A stretch of 64,000 nt of DNA from Hyphodiscus hymeniophilus (lineage: Eukaryota; Ascomycota; Leotiomycetes; Helotiales; Hyphodiscaceae). The translations under genes were made by a program, and so were the position numbers. The stretch lies in contig VNKQ01000007.1 in NCBI GenBank assembly GCA_016508695.1, forward strand, positions 1,922,001-1,986,000, read 5' to 3'. Positions 47,401 to 59,206 of the stretch are shown piece after piece. The notes beneath the pieces are model-generated. The model was not told where the DNA came from and ran no database searches. It saw nothing but the letters and a program-made list of their open reading frames with translations. Within the stretch, counting starts at the first letter, position 1. Each line of letters starts with the position of its first letter.

Positions 47401-48848
47401 CTATTGCACATGACCGCTCGTCTCCTCGATGGCATAATCCTCCTCCTTGCCCCCGGGCTCGCGTTCCGTCCGTCGTAGTCCACGCTCCACTCCACACCCT
47501 TCTTGATGATCATGCGCTGGCTGTTCCCGCTATCGATGCTCTTCCTGCCCCCCTTGCCCGGCTGCCCCGACACGCGGGCCTCGTAGATGGTCTGGTCGGG
47601 GCGCAGCTTGCCTATGAACTTTGCGCCGATGCGTCCCTTGCCGTCGGCCTGCTCGGTCGAGACGTCGTCCATCCTCGCGATGCCCTCGTCGCGCGAGTTG
47701 GAGGTCAGGGAGGAGAGCTTGTGACTCGTGCCGTTGCCGTACGCGTAGTTGTGGTACTGGTGGGGCTTGTCGACCTGGCGTTCGTAGGGCATCATGAAGG
47801 TCTTTAGGCAGGGAACGATGGATGCTATTATGCTGTAGCCGATCTCGAGCTGGGTGCAGGAGGCTGCGTTGGAGGAGAGGAGGCTTATGTCTGAGGAGCT
47901 GATTTCGACTTGGAGGTAGTGGAGGCGGAGAGCGGCTATAACGATGACGCTGGGAGAGGTTAGTATGTGCTGTGACGAAGCGACCAGAAGAGACTGGACT
48001 ACTTACGGGAGACGGCAGCCAAAGGCGCAGACAACGATGGCTTTAGATTTCATGGACATTTGAATGCCCCATACTAGGTAGACGGAGATGAGGAATAGAG
48101 CGGCTTCGGTGAGGATATCGATGACCCCAATGAATGCCCACCTCGCAAACTGGAAACCGTTAGCAAAACCTTGGGAGCTGGAGGTGGCGTACTTACAAGG
48201 CCGGAGCATGTATTGCTAAAATCTGTCCATGGATGAGCAGGGTGGCAGCGGAAGGCGATGAGAAATATCGACACCACCGCCCAGATAGTAGATGACCATA
48301 TCGTCCCCCAAATGGCGACTGCATGACCTCGTCCTGGCGTCAGGCGCAGGAATAGAAACGCAGTCGCGCATTTCGAGAGAAACATAGTGATAACATAGAG
48401 TATATCGCTGGCATATTCGGCCTATGTGAAGTGGAATTAGATCTTCATCCGAGTCGGCGGAATCGCTCCCTAACTCACCTTCTGCATTGATAATACTTCG
48501 TCCTGAGAGATAAGTTGGTCGGATTTGCCCAGCCCACGTTTTAACTCCAAAAACACAACCGATGCTTGAATTATGGCAAACGCCTGAAGACAATTAGCTA
48601 GGACCCTGAGACTGCAATCGATTGCACCGTACCGAGGACGCAACAAAGGCATAATCATCCATCTTGTATGCTCCTATCTTGCTTCGGACATACGTTCGAA
48701 TGGGAAACGAGATCAGAACCAGACATAGAGCAAATGCGCCCAGAATCGCAACCAATCCACCCTGATCAGTGCTGGATATGATTTCCAGCGGCGCATGGAC
48801 ACCAGGTGGTAAGCCAGTTGGGAAGGCTGCGCTCGGCAGGGTCGCCAT
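47401..48848 (-). CDS. fungal rhodopsin-domain membrane protein, C-terminal frameshift
   Basis: Minus-strand exons 48848-48633, 48583-48479, 48421-48197, 48149-48007 and 47949 onward; introns 47-57 bp. Seven helices are visible: GGLVAILGAFALCLVLISFP, FAIIQASVVFLEL, ASDILYVITMFLSKCATAFLFLRL, IWGTIWSSTIWAVVSIFLIAF, WAFIGVIDILTEAALFLISVYLV, AIVVCAFGCRLPVIVIAALRL and LEIGYSIIASIVPCLKTFM, with FRCHPAHPW in the loop, as in the integral membrane family related to Pth11/SAT4 proteins. Some relatives act as surface sensors; role here unknown. The cytosolic tail ends oddly: after GVEWSVDYDG the frame runs on into repeats to 46740. One more G in the five-G run at 47454-47450 would instead give an acidic end stopping at 47401, the reading I prefer. 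So either an assembly error or a recent deletion. Confidence 0.8.
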
Positions 48849-51487
48849 GGCTAATGGCAATGAAGAGGATGGTGAAGGTCGTTAGCAATCATCAATGGAA
48901 TGATGGTGACAGCTGGGTGTTGTGGAGTTGATGTAGGTCGTGGTGGTTGGTATGGCTGTCGGGGGGTTAACTCGAGATTAATTCACATATAGCTCCCATC
49001 GGCATATTGAGAACATAAGGGACCAGGTAGCCAGGAACAAGACCAGATGGATGGATGGCTTAGCAATTCGATTCTTCGTTGCAGCGACGGTCCTGGGAGA
49101 ATGCGTTGCGATTCGGTTCCGAGAGACATAGACCAAGAGATAGATACTGTAGAGAATGGGATGTTTGGAGAAGCCAAGGGGCCCAGAGGCTAGAGACTAG
49201 GAAGATTAATTACGATTTGGGGACGAGGCTAATCGCTAAAAGTCCGCGACGGAATCTGGTGGTGGTGATGAATGGTACGAGTATGGTATGGTCGATGGCG
49301 GAGGGGTGGATGTGTGATTGGTTGTATGGGGGAGAATTCAAGGAGGAGGATGTTGCATCGCATAACACTACTGGACAGACTCGGTTCGGTGGTACATGCG
49401 GTACAGTTACAGTAGGAGTGAAACTGAGACCGGCATAGTCCGCCCGATGAAGAAGAACTGCAGCAGAAGAAAACAAGGGAAAGAAAAAAGGAAGCCCCAA
49501 TACGGAGTACTTTCTTTACTTTTCTCTAACCGAGAGTCCAAGCAAGAGCCAGATAAGATACGGGAGGTAAGGTAAGGGGTCCAAGGGGGAGACGAGGAAA
49601 CCCCTCAGATAGATGATGGGCTTGCACACGGAATACCACATAGATCCATGGAACTAAGGGTCTTTTGATTTGTCTTTTGATTTGTCTCTTGAACACTTGG
49701 GAATAGCCACAGACAGGAGACTGGGAGAGACTAGACTTTAGAGACTACTCCGTATTCCCATCAAAGCTACAGTACAGACGAGAGTGGAAGGATTCGTCCT
49801 TCGGCAGAGGGATACGCATTAGACACCGTCCTCCGTCCGGATGCAGATACCCCTACCTCCGCAGATGGACACTTGACTAGGGAGGTGGCTGGTGGTGGTA
49901 AGGTGGTAGTCTGGTCGTGGGGGTAAGGGACATGTGCATGTAGTGGATGATGAACCAATAACAATCCACAGTCGGCTGGGCGGTGAGGACCGCTCAAGCG
50001 GGCCACATATCTTTTGGGGGAGGAAAGGGGTGGATCAAATAAAGACCCATGGTGTGAGGATAGACAGCTCGTAGCGGCCGCCACACAGCATGGGGCGGAC
50101 AGGAATGGGGAGAATGCTGGCCCCTTATCACGTGCACAAAGACTCCCCTCGCATATCGACTTATCTCCAACTTTATGCCGGTGACAATAGTTGATGACCA
50201 GAGTCAGTCCAGAGTCCAGAGTCCCTATATCACTATGGAGATAGAGGAGCATTATGCAGCGACGTACTCGAGACAGCAATCGAGTGCTCCTTCAGTCCCC
50301 CCTGAACAGGCCCTTTCACCACGTTCGGTTCCTACGGAGTACGCCTCTCTCGCCTCCATATTCAACACAGTGCCTGCATGATCGCTTCGCGCGTTCATGG
50401 CTTTTGGCGTCCATCGACTACACCAGCCATGTATGCCAACATCGCTGACCTTGCCAATATCACTGTGTTAGTGTACGCGAGCGATGGGATGGTTCCCGGC
50501 ATGATAAGAGCGGTACAATACCTCTCAACGCCCAGGTGTAACGGTATGTCGACGAGTTTCAAAACGCATGGGAGGATAGATTGCACGTTATCACAGGGTG
50601 AACGAAACGGCAACCCAGCACTGCAGCAGTCACTGTCAGTGAGGCTTAAGCTGATGAAGAAATTCCGGCTAGAAACCCCGCTCAATCAGGAACCAGTAGA
50701 ATACCGATAGTTCGGTCCATTGGCCCCTGTGGATAGTTTCTAAATTCTACCGGGCCTAGATGCGGCACGCTTTGATTACTGCATTTCTTCACGCTACTGC
50801 GGGACGACTTCCCCTTGATGCCAGGGACAGAGTCGTATTAATATTGAACACGACTATTGGAATAGCAACATTTCACCACCCATGGGCCATGCAAGATAGC
50901 GGCTGCGGCAAGCGACCCTTCTAACCCTGGCTCAATGGATTCTAAAGTTGACTTTGCCGAGAGTTCGAGCAGTTGAACTGCTACGCGAAGGCACAGCTCG
51001 GCAGAGAAAGGCCTATGGCGTGTCCAGGTTTTGCTTTGCTTACCTTAAATTCTTCAATAGAGCTTAAGCTTTGTACCTACGTCCAGCACTAACATATTAG
51101 TCAAGTACTGTACCTGACTATCATATCTCAATATCATCGAAGTGGACATGGCAGCTCACTCACCAATTTCGTCTTGAAGATGTTGATAAAGCTTGTGCAA
51201 ACACTCTCTTAATTGCTACTCTAGAAAGCTATTGCTTGTATCAAAAACCTCGGTTCATAGACGTACTGCTTGAGTTGGAATATAACATCCTATGGAGGCG
51301 ACAGAACTGTTATTTGGCTCTGCATAACCCGACAGCAAACCTCTCCCAGATGAATGAGCCAGTCACCACTACATCCGTACGTATGCTAAAGTGTCAAACT
51401 CGACTCATCAAGCAGTGCTCATAGAAGGCACCGTGGTAAGTAATACTCCAACGTCTCTAGGTAAACAATCTGTCATTCGGTGCTCTC
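48849..51487. other. long intergenic region
   Basis: About 2.6 kb without a supported gene. A frame at 50175-50381 has protein-like composition but no signature. TTATCACGTG occurs at 50126-50133. The first part should include the promoter of the rhodopsin-domain gene. Confidence 0.4.
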
Positions 51488-52307
51488 CTACTCCTGTATA
51501 GCTAAAGTTACATCAAGCAATCTATGCCCCTTCGCGCTATATCCATTCACATACTCCGTCCCGAACGAAGAAACAAAGTTCTCGTACGTCGTCTCAGGCT
51601 TCGTCCTACAGAGCCCACACATCTCCTCAATCACACCATCCTTGAACCCCGTTCGAGAATACTCCTTGACGACTTGATCCCACACTTCCCGAGTCAAGAC
51701 ACCACCCGGAGACTTCTCGGGCCCCGTGAAGTCTGAGACTACACCCATCATACAGCTCTGAACCTCGATCTCCTTGTGCTGCGCGATGGAGAAGGTGCCG
51801 TGGAGTGCAATTGCATCCCAGGCGAGCTGGAGACGATGGGTGTCCCATTCCGCCGAGTTACCTTCTCTTATCAAGAACTCCCTTGCTACGTTTGCGCCAT
51901 CCACTTCAAAGCGTTTGTCTTTCGAAATGAGCTTGGGATTCTTGGACCAGCCCATGTCGTGTAGTAATGCGGCGATGGCATGTACTGAAGAAGATTGTGA
52001 AGTCAGCAATTTCTTCGACAAGTAACCGTTGTAGAAAATCTTTCTCGTATGAGGCTCAACATCTCATTAGAAACCTCAAAAACAGTCTAAACGGAATAAT
52101 CATGCCTCCCAAACACGTACCTTCGACGTCACGGCCTTGTAGTCCAGGGATCTGATCTCCGATAAAGCTTCCAAAAAGCCATGATCGTACAACGTGATTG
52201 AAAGCGTAGTCTTCCAGATTCTCGCGAGCAAACTTATATGCCTTGTCGATGAGGGGTGTGTCTGGAACCGTCACGCCTGCAATAACCTTAGTAGGGACTT
52301 TTGCCAT
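51488..52307 (-). CDS. HD-domain protein, cyanamide hydratase-like
   Basis: Minus-strand exons 52307-52121 and 51984-51488 with a 136-bp intron give 227 residues. The HD superfamily metal ligands are visible: His38 in YAFNHVVRSWLFG, His71-Asp72 in AALLHDMGW and a later Asp in GVVSDFTG. The start IAGVTVPDTPLIDKAYKFARENL and overall length match the fungal cyanamide hydratase/Ddi2-Ddi3-like group, which turn cyanamide into urea or act on related small nitriles with zinc. True substrate is unproven for most members. No signal peptide, likely cytosolic. The splice joins GRDVE to VHAIAALLHDMGW and so completes the HD pair. The intron is longer than most in the window. Confidence 0.88.
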
Positions 52308-54310
52308 GACGAATTTCGGAGCTTGTCTCTGCCGGGTCGTTGTTCCTCTGCTGGTCCTCGTTCGCTGTGCTTGGTGTCGTTCGTTCTTTCACTGGAGATT
52401 CATGAGCAGATCGAGAGTAGAAGGCAGCGCATCCTGACTTATAGAGAGTTTCGCGCCCTCGAAATCCGACCTCAGGAATTAGGGAACAGAATCTCGGATA
52501 TACGGGATGACTTGCTGCCGTGCACTACAAATCCCTTCACAACTTCCACTCAATTCCTCCAGAGGATGAAAGTCACGGCTCAATATACAGCTTACTGGAA
52601 AAACCACCTGTCACATCCTTCGAATCATGAACTTAGCGAGTAGCGACGCAACCGAGCCGAGGCCAGGGCAAAGTGATCTGAGAGACAGTCCTCCCTTTAA
52701 CGACATTTACACCTATATCATCCAGTGCCCAATAGATGGGTATCTGCCTCGTCTCATCGAGACGAATCCAGACACCCCTTGGATTCCATCCCTCCCACTT
52801 GTCACCACAGCGTACCCCCAGTCAGCCGTCCAGGGGATAGTGCTCTTGCATCGCACCCATCGAAGTCGAAGTCGACACCCTCGAAGTCAATCCATGACAT
52901 GCTCTCACGCATACGCGAACGCTATCAACTATTCTCTGCATATCAACTTGGTCGGGTAGGCATTCCGTCGGATATCTGTCCCATTGACTGACTGTCTTCG
53001 AGGCCGAGGAACTGGATTTGAGGTTGTGGCTCTGCCCTTCAGCCATTGCGTATATCGCATCTGAGAACTGTACTCCATGGCGTCCTAGTGTGGAAGTGCG
53101 CAATTATTTGCGTCCACTACCTCTTGTCTTGATGCACGCCGTTTTTATATCGTTCACCCCTAGCAGCGGTCATCATGCCTCTGACGATATGGCATCAGCG
53201 GTACGTCGGATGGCACAATGAACCAGACTGTTTGATCTTAGTAACTTCCCTGCTCTCAACGCCTCATCAGCAGCTGCCCGGGCTCTGGCGTCCATATCGC
53301 GCCGAGCAAGGCCTTCGGACAAGGCATATACCATTGCGAAATCCAGGAGTGGAGTCTGGCTGCTGCTGGTGTGAATCGGACGCACATAACAGGGATGCCC
53401 AGACGCTGACACGAACCATTCAACTTGAAAAAGTTCGACATCGTGCGTGCGTGCGGCCAGCCGAGTTCAGAGCCAAGACCAAAGTTGAGATCATCTAGGA
53501 GAAGCTGATACGAGAGACTCGAGCCCGCCCGGTTCAATCGTCAATCTGAACATCAAGCGAGCCCCGACACATCTCCGTGTTCACTTGCCAGGGTTCTTCC
53601 CCGGACTTCTAGCTTGAGGAGTACGATCGTCGCCATCTCAGGAGGTGGTGGCTCAAGCATTCGACGCGACGATCTTCGTTCCGATCACAAGCCAGGCTTA
53701 GGAAGTGTATGCCGAGAGAACTCCAAGCAGGTAAGATCATCGATGGGTATTGAGACGAGTGCCTCGATATGGCCCTCAAAGGGCTCTTCAACGATACGCG
53801 CCGTCGAAGACGTCGTTGCCGCTTCAATCATTCAGCAACGAAGAAGTATGAATGCCGTTATACTAGTCTTGTGGAGATTAGTGGGTGATTTCAATGATTG
53901 GAAGCAGCTGCGTCACAGTGCAGCATCTCCCGGCTGGGTTGCTGCCGTGAAGCTGGCCTCACGACGATGGTCTTGCAAGCATACTTCTCTGAACATCACA
54001 ACCCACCCGCGAAAGGCAGACTCGCAGGTCCCTCTGCTTGAAACCGCGAACCACTTCAAAGACCTGTGTGGGGTTTTAAGGTTCACCGACGGTAGAATTC
54101 AACCGCGTGTTGGCTGCACTCGCTCATGGTGGATGATAGAGATCTAATTATGCCTTTCTCTAGCCCGTGCCGCGTAAAATATGTACGTGTGAAATATGTA
54201 CACGCTGAACCTCCTGATGTATTAAACCCGTAAGCATCGAGCACAAGCACCGAATCTGAGAACGCCCGCGAGAGAAACCATAGCTCCGACAATCACTCGT
54301 CTATGCACCC
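52308..54310. other. intergenic
   Basis: 2 kb without a supported gene. A 177-codon plus-strand frame at 53614-54147 and a 110-codon one at 52627-52959 have no family signature, no codon-biased look and no splice context. Confidence 0.4.
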
Positions 54311-55794
54311 CTAGGTCTGCGAGTTATTCGCTCGCGGACTCTCCGTCATCTCCATCAAACCGCTGCCGCTCTTCTCCTTTCCGAACCCGAACGGAGCCTT
54401 TGTTTTCCTTTTCGAGAGCACGAATGCGATGTACAAACAAGCGACCACGCCGGATACGACTCCATAGATGATCTTTCCATCGCGGGTATTGTCCGCGAGC
54501 TTGAGCCCCAAGCCGCCGTTTATGACGGCTAGGGTCATGAGGATGCGGCCGTACCAGATGTGCATGTAGGAGACTGGGCTGCGGCCGCCGGTCTTCTTGA
54601 ACTTGTAGTGGTGGAAGAACCCAAGGAACGGCTGTATCAGGAAGAGAGCGACTATGACGGTGCCGAAGACGGTGTGGGTTCTGCCCGTGGATTTGTAGAG
54701 CTGGAGAGAAGTCAGTGATATTCGTGAGTAGGGAAGTATTCGGGCAAATCAAGAGACCAGTGGAGCTGCAATGTAATGTACATACATAGTCTGTCATCTT
54801 TGCCAACTTGATGCCAAGTCCAAATCCACAGATCAGAGCGACCAGACTGAATAGCTGGAGGATCGCATGTAGGCTTGCATTTCCGAACAGTCGCACATAA
54901 GTAGCGCCCAAGGGGAATAGCAGGACAACCGTTATACCCATGATGATACCGTGAGCTTTTTCGTATTCGATGATTGTCTGTGGGCTAGGACCAACGGTCG
55001 AGCTTCCGGAGTCCGAGTCACTGCCCGCAGCTGAGGTTGAGGATGGCGAGGAGGGGGATATTGATGAAGGTCCAGAAGGAGAGGATGCTGAGGAGACGAA
55101 CGGGTTGGTATCCGAGGATAATGATGCGGCGGAGAGATCAAACGTGAATTGGCGCATGCTGGTAGGACCATGCTGATTCAACGTAAAAGTTTCGCTGGTA
55201 GAATCGATCGGGTTGCCTTGGTTCCATGCACAAATCCAAGGGGATGAGGAGGATGTCGCACTCGATAACAAGGTGCATGTTGTGCCTGTCCGACAGCAAT
55301 TAGCATTTCCTTCACCTCGATTCAACGAAGCAGCACAACACGTACATTTTACGTTCGCAGTCATCACTCCATTACTGATCCCACTGCCCTCCAAAAGCTC
55401 AACGCCACTGGCAAGACTGCTGTCGAAGACTGGCTCCACTTCACCCTGATTACCATCCCGAGCGCTGATTGTCACGTTGCCATTCCCATCAGCGTACATG
55501 ACAAAGATATGCGAACCGGCCATCTGCTTTCCAATACCCAGACCGACCCATTGGTAAGTACTCGGAGCGCTGAGGGAGAAGTATATTGTGCCGGCCGACG
55601 AAGAAGAGATGGAGGAGCCAGTCGGAACGCCGACTTGGTATTTGGGACCAGAGGTGATGGGAGTGTACGAGGAGAGTGCAGAAGTAGTAGAAGCTGCGAA
55701 GAGAAAATGATCAGTTGGATGTTCCTTTGGATCACGGGAGGAGAATCATACCAAGCCCCGCGGCTGCGAGTGTTGTTCTCGAGAAGAGTCTCAT
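54311..55794 (-). CDS. DOMON-like cytochrome plus b561 membrane protein
   Basis: Minus-strand exons 55794-55752, 55693-54786 and 54700-54311 (introns 58 and 85 bp) give 446 residues. A signal peptide (MRLFSRTTLAAAGL) is followed by a CDH-cytochrome/DOMON-type beta domain (about 20-200) with YFSLSAPSTYQWVGLGIGKQMAG and HIFVMYADGNGNVTISAR. A Ser/Pro-rich linker leads to a b561-type helix bundle (about 240-410): YEKAHGIIMGITVVLLFPLG, HAILQLFSLVALICGFGLGIK, HTVFGTVIVALFLIQPFLG and YMHIWYGRILMTLAVINGGLGL, whose His residues fit paired haem ligands. Such proteins are predicted to pass electrons across the plasma membrane, for example to extracellular iron or oxidases. The DOMON part carries an unusual Cys cluster (CTCC, NCC, TTC). 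The last helix is followed by a basic tail. Confidence 0.88.
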
Positions 55795-58700
55795 GATGGG
55801 CGATTTGGAAAGCTTGAAATGCTCGTACGAATGATGTTCTTCTCTCCTTCTCTCTCTATTGACATGCCCCGGATGCTAATGCGAACTGATCAAAGAGGAA
55901 GCGACGGGAAGGGGACAAATGATAAATAGCAGGAAGAAATCCAGAGCGACGATTCAACGGCGTCGACGACGTCAATCTCTCCATTGAATCGAGACAATGC
56001 TCTCCTTGGATCTCGCGCAATGCGGCTTTCTCGAGTACCGCATAGCCCTTGACGGCTTTCCATTTTCACCTATCAGACGGAGGTTATTTGTGGCGGGAAT
56101 GCATCTATCCAGCTCTGAAACCCGAAGGACGAGCAAAGGGATGGCCGAATGGGGACTAGAGAGGGCGGGAATTTGGAATGGGGTACAGTAGGGCATTCTG
56201 GCATGCTGACATACCCGAGTATCCTGGTTGCACATCAAAATATTGACTTACTGGTGGACAAAGCGACCAAAGTACTCGTCTCTCGTACCTTTGTAAAGAT
56301 GTTGTTACACAACACTATTCTATTTCCAAACCCGATGATATTCGTGCGGAGGATCGTCATAATGTTTCGAAGCCAATTTGAACATTCTGGAGTACAATGA
56401 CATATAATGGATATAACAAATATTTACTATGGTCCTTCCCGAGCGAGCCATTGAATTTGACTCTACAAGCCACCATTGCGCTAATGAAATAAGAAATAAT
56501 AAGCTTCATTCGAAGCCCTCTGACTGGCTGGCGGATATGTGGCATAGGGTTACGATTCGAATCCTCTTCCATCAACTGTCGTCCATACCAGATGTCGAAT
56601 GAAGGCGCTGTCTCTTTGATTACCATCATTGATTCGCTTATGACTCCTTACATCAACAGTAAACAGTAAATACTCAGAAGGAGCAACACTCCAAGTTGAA
56701 ATTTAATATCATCTTAAATCGAAGTCAAATACTTCCGCATCGGGCCATTGATGACCCTGGTCAGATCATCAGTCCCTCCGTGCTGTACGGAGGGTAGCAC
56801 GGTAGAAGCGGGACTCTACACAGCCCCTTCGCTTAAGGTAGCACTGAACCTCAGTCCTCAACCCAAATTACCCCGACCGAAGACCGACACAGGTAGAAAC
56901 CAATCACCTGTCGCTCAATGTGCATTTCGAATCAATATTCCAAATGTTTCAAGACAGATGTTGGATTGACGTCGATTCTAATATCAGCCGCTGCAGCGTT
57001 CCCTATTTTTGGATATCTTGCTGAACTAGGAAGGTCTCTATCTGTCGTAAAAGAGTGAGTGGGCGATTCTCGTGAATTTGATACCAAGAATGCCAATATT
57101 AAGGGCGGGAGGGATGATCATTCAAGGTTGGAACTGTTAGACAAGGCGTGATTAAGGTTTTTGAGCTCTTAATAATTGTTGACGAGTTTCGAGATGATAT
57201 CTCAATTCTAGCGGAGGTGGTCAAAGACCCCACCTGGTTGTAGTACAAGCAAAGAGTCAAAGTGCGAGTCTGTAGATGGAGTCCTAAAAAGACAGCAACG
57301 TAGAAGAGCGGACGCTACACGATATGGCTGGTCGGTTCATTGCCCGAAATAAACTCAAATCCAGTCTTCACGAAAACCAATTCCAGGTCTCATTCTCCAA
57401 GACAACCGACATTATTCTTTGCTTTGATGTGCCCTCCACGTATCAAAGCTTCTGCACTACAACTTAGTTATGATTTATACCCGTCTAACCTCATCACTGA
57501 ATTCTCAGACCATGTCTCAAGCCTTGTACAACTGAGGAATCGATTACCTCTTTTCTATACACACATCATGAATAGTCTTCATCTAGAAGACAGCAAGGAA
57601 TTTCCAGTCTCCAGACCTCCCGACTTCTTCAGTATGATTTATAGAAGGAGCTTTGATATTGAATAGCGAGCACCGAGCCAAATGAAGGTTACTCGCAGAT
57701 ATACAGAGCCCAATGCCTACATCGACGTGCTCCCTTCATTAACATCCAATAAGTGGCCAGTGGCCAGTAAGGAGTCAGAACATACTAATAATCGACTCGA
57801 ATCGACGTCTCTCAGAGCTCGATTCTCCTCCGCCTCTTAAATCCACGACCCTTTCGAAACCCTCACGCCAACGCGGCACGCCTCCTTCCCCCAACCTGCA
57901 ATCCTCCATCTACTCACCCACAATCTCTACAATCCAGCCCAGGCGCACAGCTCAACACTTAGCTCCCAAACTTCTCCGGAATAAACAGAGTCCAGCTCGT
58001 CGAAGCGGTTATAGGGAATTCCAAAGCTCTCATGCTCGACAACTTTTCTTACGAGAGAACCCGACAGCCTCGACTCATCCCCCGACTCATTCCTCGACTC
58101 AGAACCACCACCTTGCCTTTCACTTCTCGACCGATCATAGAGCTACTCAGCTAGACCAGCTGCTATCGCTAGGTGAAACAGCTGCGCGGTCCGCATGGGG
58201 ACGATTTTCCTCCTCGTCTATTCTTCAGCCCAAGCGCTATAAGGCTCCAGTGCCTACCAGTGACGAGTCAAGATGGACATTACCAAGACCTCAAAGCCAC
58301 TATTACCTCGTTACCATCTCGTTACAAGTCTATCCAGTTTCCTAGCACTGTCTCGACCTGGACTCATCCCCTCCCTCTCACATCCCCACCAGCCGTCAAG
58401 CCGCCTAACGAAGTCTCGTCTCTTCTGCTGCACGAGATAACGCAGGGGCAGGAGAGGAGCTGAGGCTCAAGAGCCTGCGAGGAAATAGTGAAGACGAAGC
58501 CAGGCATCTAAGTGTCTGAGTCTGTAAGGGCGAGGAGGGTGGAGGAATCCGGGTTTGATCATGACAGAAGCCCTCGAGTTCAAGTTCAAGTTCACTCACT
58601 GGGCCAGGGTTTATGTTGATGTTTGTGTTTATTTATCTATGAAAGGAAAGAAAGCTCAAAGCATACAAAGAATCTCAGCGCAGTCATCATCGGTCCGAAA

Positions 58701-59206
58701 CGCCATGGAATCGTCCATAAGTCGCCAAGACAAGGTCATCATACATCTCGTTCAGTTGACCCAACAAAACCTTCCATCAACTCATCCTCATCGTGATGGT
58801 GGATTGTGCCTACAAGCACATCCTCTGACAACGAATTCAATGAATCGAACCACCAAGTGGTTGGAACTAACCTTACAGAAAAGGGAATCATGAACTAACA
58901 ATTCGATCTAGTGCTTTTGTCTCGCTTTTTATGGCTGCAAAAGAACTTTGTCTAACCGCCGCAAAACATGAAAGGAAACACTTTTCAAGAGCGATGCATT
59001 TCGAGCGATAGAAAGGAGGCCAGGGATAATAGCTCCGAAGAGCATTATGCCGTCCTCGTGCGTATTGTAATGGAATCGTAATGTTGAGCGAAGGCAGGGT
59101 AGGGAGAGCAGCATAGCGTAGGCAGGATTGCGAATCGGACATGTTTGAAAACTCTGACAATTGCAACATAGACAGTTGTAATCCGTGCTCAAATTGTAGC
59201 CGTTGA
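55795..59206. other. long intergenic region
   Basis: 3.4 kb with no supported gene. Contains a hairpin at 56774-56794 (CCCTCCGT, 5-base loop, ACGGAGGG). The frames at 57340-57666, 58173-58463 and 58555-58893 lack signatures. Confidence 0.4.
56774..56794. repeat. perfect 8-bp inverted repeat
   Basis: CCCTCCGT and ACGGAGGG separated by five bases. A similar CCCTCTACGGAGGG string lies near 41775. Too short to call a mobile element. Confidence 0.6.

Noticed and set aside
53614..54147. 177-codon plus-strand ORF
   Set aside because: No recognisable motif, no splice context, unlike the neighbours in composition.
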